Notes under the pieces: model-generated
Database searches by the model: none
What the model saw: only the letters and a program-made list of their open reading frames with translations
Told to the model about the DNA's origin: nothing
Part shown: piece by piece, positions 61,817-64,000 of the stretch
Numbering within the stretch: position 1 is the stretch's first letter
How the letters are laid out: the number at the start of each line of letters is the position of its first letter
Position numbers and translations under genes: made by a program
NCBI RefSeq assembly: GCF_003269065.1
Contig: NZ_QLTA01000006.1
Span: 1 to 64,000, forward strand
Direction of reading: 5' to 3'
Origin: Paracidovorax anthurii
GTDB lineage: Bacteria > Pseudomonadota > Gammaproteobacteria > Burkholderiales > Burkholderiaceae_C
Length of the DNA stretch: 64,000 nt

Positions 61817-64000
61817 TCAGGCCGTGGACGGATGGTGGGGCGAGGGGCGCCGCACCCTGAACCACGCGGCATACATCGCGGGCAGCGCGAGCAGTGTGAG
61901 CACCGTCGCCACGATGAGTCCGCCCATGATGGCAACGGCCATCGGCCCCCAGAAAACGCTGCGCGACAAGGGGATCATGGCGAGCACCGCCGCCGCCGCG
62001 GTGAGCACGATCGGGCGCAGCCGGCGCACGGCCGACTCCACGATGGCCTCCCACGCGGGCACCCCGCGCGAGCGGTCGCTCTCGATCTGGTCGATGAGGA
62101 TCACGGAGTTGCGCTGGATCATTCCCATGAGCGCGATGACGCCCAGCAGCGCGACGAACCCGAACGGGCGGCCGAGCAGCAGCAGGGCGCCGGCCACGCC
62201 CGCGATGCCCAGCGGGCCGGTCAGGAAGACCAGCACCGCGCGGCTGAAGCTGTGCAGCTGGAGCATGAGCAGCGTGAACGTGATGAACAGCATGATCGGC
62301 ACGCCCGCGGCGATGGAGGCCGAGCCCTTGGAGCTTTCCTCGACCGCGCCGGCCACCTCGATGCGGTAGCTGTTCTCGCCGGCCGCGTGCCATTTCGCCT
62401 CCAGTGCGCGCAGGTCCGGCAGCAGGGCCTGCGTCACGGTCGCGCCCTGCAGGCCTTCGATGACGTCGCCTTGCACGGTGATGGCGTATTCGCGGTTGTG
62501 GCGCCACATGACCCCCGGCTCCCAGGTGAACACGGGCTTGGCGATCTGCGTGAGCGGGATCGAGCGGCCCGAGGCGGTGGGCAGGTAGGCGTTGGCGATG
62601 TCCGTGATGGCCTGCCGCTCGTCGGGCGGCTGCCGGAAGACGATGTCGATGAGCTTGTCTCCCTCGCGGTACTGACCCACGGTGGTGCCGGTGAACACCG
62701 TGCGGGCGGCCTGGGCGATGGACTGGCTCGTCACGCCCAGCGCGCGGGCCTTGTCCTGGTCGATCTCCAGCCGCATGACCTTGACGGACTCGTTCCAGTT
62801 GTCGTTCACGCCCCGCATCTGGGGATGCTCGCGCAGGATGGTGCGCACCTGGTCGGCGCGGACGCGCAGCGTGGCGGGGTCGGTGCCGATCACGCGGAAC
62901 TGCACCGGATACGCCACGGGCGGGCCGTTGGGCAGCAGCTTCACGCGGGCGCGTGCCTCGGGAAACTCCTGCGCCAGCACGGCGGGCAGGCTGTGGCGCA
63001 GCGATTCACGCTCGGCCAGGCCCTTCGGCAGCAGGATGATCTGCGACACGTTGGTCTGCGGGAACACCTGATCGAGCGGCAGGTAGAACCGCGGCACGCC
63101 CGAGCCGACCCAGGTGCTCACGGAGGTGACGCCGGGCTCGGCCAGCAGGCGCTGTTCCATGCGCTTGAGCACTTCTTCGTTGGCGGAGAAGGACGTGCCT
63201 TCGGGGAACCAGGCGTCGATGAGGATTTCCGGGCGGCTCGAATCGGGAAAGAACTGCTGCTGCACGCGCCCCATGCCCACGATGCCGAGCACGAACAGCA
63301 GCACGGTGAGGCCGATGGTGATCCAGCGGTGCTCCACGCAGGCATCCACGGTGCGCCGGAAGGCGTTGTAGAACGGGCTGTCGAAGACTTCGTGGGGGCC
63401 CTGTTCGTTGCCCGGCCCGGGGTGGGTTTCCGCCTTGGGATGTGCCGGTGCCTTGAGCAGCAGCGTGCCCAGGTAGGGCACGAAATAGACCGAGACGATC
63501 CACGAGAGCACCAGCGCGATCACGGTGACGGCGAAGATCGCGAACGTGTATTCGCCGGTGACCGATTTCGCGATGCCGATGGGCAGGAAGCCCGCCGCGG
63601 TGATCAGCGTGCCCGTGAGCATGGGCATGGCGGTGATCTCGTAGGCGAAGGTGGCGGCCCGCACCTTGTCGTAGCCTTCCTCCATCTTGCGCACCATCAT
63701 CTCGACCGCGATGATCGCGTCGTCCACGAGCAGGCCGAGCGCGATGATGAGCGAGCCGAGCGAGATCTTGTGCAGGCCGATGTTCCAGTACCACATGGCC
63801 AGGAAGGTGACGGCCAGCACGAGCGGAATCGTGATGCCCACGACCAGGCCGGGTCGGATGTCCAGCGTCCAGCGGCGCCACAGCGGGTTCTGGCCGGGCC
63901 GCTTGTGCATGCCCAGGCTGAGGAAGCTCACGGCCAGCACGATCACCACGGCCTCGACGAGCACCTTGACGAATTCATTCACCGAAGACGACACGGCGCT
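61817..64000 (-). CDS. RND-family efflux pump inner-membrane protein (AcrB/HAE1-like), C-terminal part
   Basis: The frame stays open through the right edge, so the start (roughly the first 300-350 residues) lies outside. Visible are VEAVVIVLAVSFLSLG (TM3 region), the TM4 charge motif GLLVDDAIIAVEMMVRKMEEG with paired Asp residues for proton relay, large periplasmic porter loops, and a second set of helices ending FGFVALLGVIALMGMIQRNSVILIDQIE. It would export drugs, metals or solvents with a membrane-fusion partner not in view. The tail is Pro/His-rich. Confidence 0.92.
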   Translation of the reverse strand, partial: SAVSSSVNEFVKVLVEAVVIVLAVSFLSLGMHKRPGQNPLWRRWTLDIRPGLVVGITIPLVLAVTFLAMWYWNIGLHKISLGSLIIALGLLVDDAIIAVEMMVRKMEEGYDKVRAATFAYEITAMPMLTGTLITAAGFLPIGIAKSVTGEYTFAIFAVTVIALVLSWIVSVYFVPYLGTLLLKAPAHPKAETHPGPGNEQGPHEVFDSPFYNAFRRTVDACVEHRWITIGLTVLLFVLGIVGMGRVQQQFFPDSSRPEILIDAWFPEGTSFSANEEVLKRMEQRLLAEPGVTSVSTWVGSGVPRFYLPLDQVFPQTNVSQIILLPKGLAERESLRHSLPAVLAQEFPEARARVKLLPNGPPVAYPVQFRVIGTDPATLRVRADQVRTILREHPQMRGVNDNWNESVKVMRLEIDQDKARALGVTSQSIAQAARTVFTGTTVGQYREGDKLIDIVFRQPPDERQAITDIANAYLPTASGRSIPLTQIAKPVFTWEPGVMWRHNREYAITVQGDVIEGLQGATVTQALLPDLRALEAKWHAAGENSYRIEVAGAVEESSKGSASIAAGVPIMLFITFTLLMLQLHSFSRAVLVFLTGPLGIAGVAGALLLLGRPFGFVALLGVIALMGMIQRNSVILIDQIESDRSRGVPAWEAIVESAVRRLRPIVLTAAAAVLAMIPLSRSVFWGPMAVAIMGGLIVATVLTLLALPAMYAAWFRVRRPSPHHPSTA

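Overview
The window is high-GC chromosomal DNA of a beta-proteobacterium. Several things point to Comamonadaceae, most likely Acidovorax of the avenae/citrulli group: the glnA-ntrB-ntrC order, the tig-clpP-clpX-lon order with an adjacent tRNA-Gly/Cys/Gly array, paired hpnD-hpnE genes, and an OmpC-like porin with a C-terminal Phe. The genus call rests on remembered gene order and protein style, not on a search.

Layout. 1-340: the 3' end of a 23S rRNA gene, a 5S rRNA gene and its terminator. 358-3050: insertion-sequence scar, with one intact IS5-family element (22-bp inverted repeats, TAA target duplication) and two decayed IS3-family (IS2-like) remnants in opposite orientation. 3058-5912: a lower-GC trio (secreted YVTN beta-propeller, NodB-type deacetylase, membrane fatty-acid hydroxylase). 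5948-12738: an EI24 membrane protein, a CinA-like protein, then glnA with a clear sigma-54 promoter and NtrC site, and ntrB-ntrC. 12932-18942: a DUF2383-type protein, exonuclease III, a chemoreceptor, a periplasmic binding protein and a porin. 19295-27912: a complete dipeptide/oligopeptide ABC operon ending in a CocE-type hydrolase, with a divergent LysR gene. 27992-32133: a secreted hydrolase, an AraC-GyrI regulator and a large secreted alpha/beta hydrolase.

32369-47168 is the most remarkable part: twelve co-directional, mostly overlapping or closely spaced genes that look like an uncharacterised biosynthetic gene cluster. In order they are a cystathionine-gamma-synthase-fold PLP enzyme, a shortened ValRS-like class I aminoacyl-tRNA synthetase with an eroded editing site, an acyl carrier protein, a fatty-acid-desaturase-type oxygenase, an unrecognised 386-aa protein, a KASIII-like protein lacking the usual His/Asn, a fatty acyl-AMP ligase, a NodU/CmcH-type carbamoyltransferase, a 692-aa heme-oxygenase-like diiron protein, an alpha/beta hydrolase, a second carrier protein and a second desaturase. 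I infer a carbamoylated product that joins an unusual (perhaps unsaturated) amino acid to an activated, desaturated acyl chain. No dedicated exporter or regulator lies inside the cluster.

47140-64000 returns to core genes: folA, a DUF4337 protein and thyA; a FAD oxidase; DUF2069 and YihY membrane proteins; hpnE and hpnD (squalene for hopanoids); a tRNA-Gly/Cys/Gly array; lon, clpX, clpP and tig (protein quality control); tRNA-Leu; and the C-terminal part of an RND efflux pump that runs off the window. A roughly 50-bp dispersed repeat with an invariant 11-bp head occurs three times (12747, 49287 and 52622 reversed) and supplies the last codons of hpnE.
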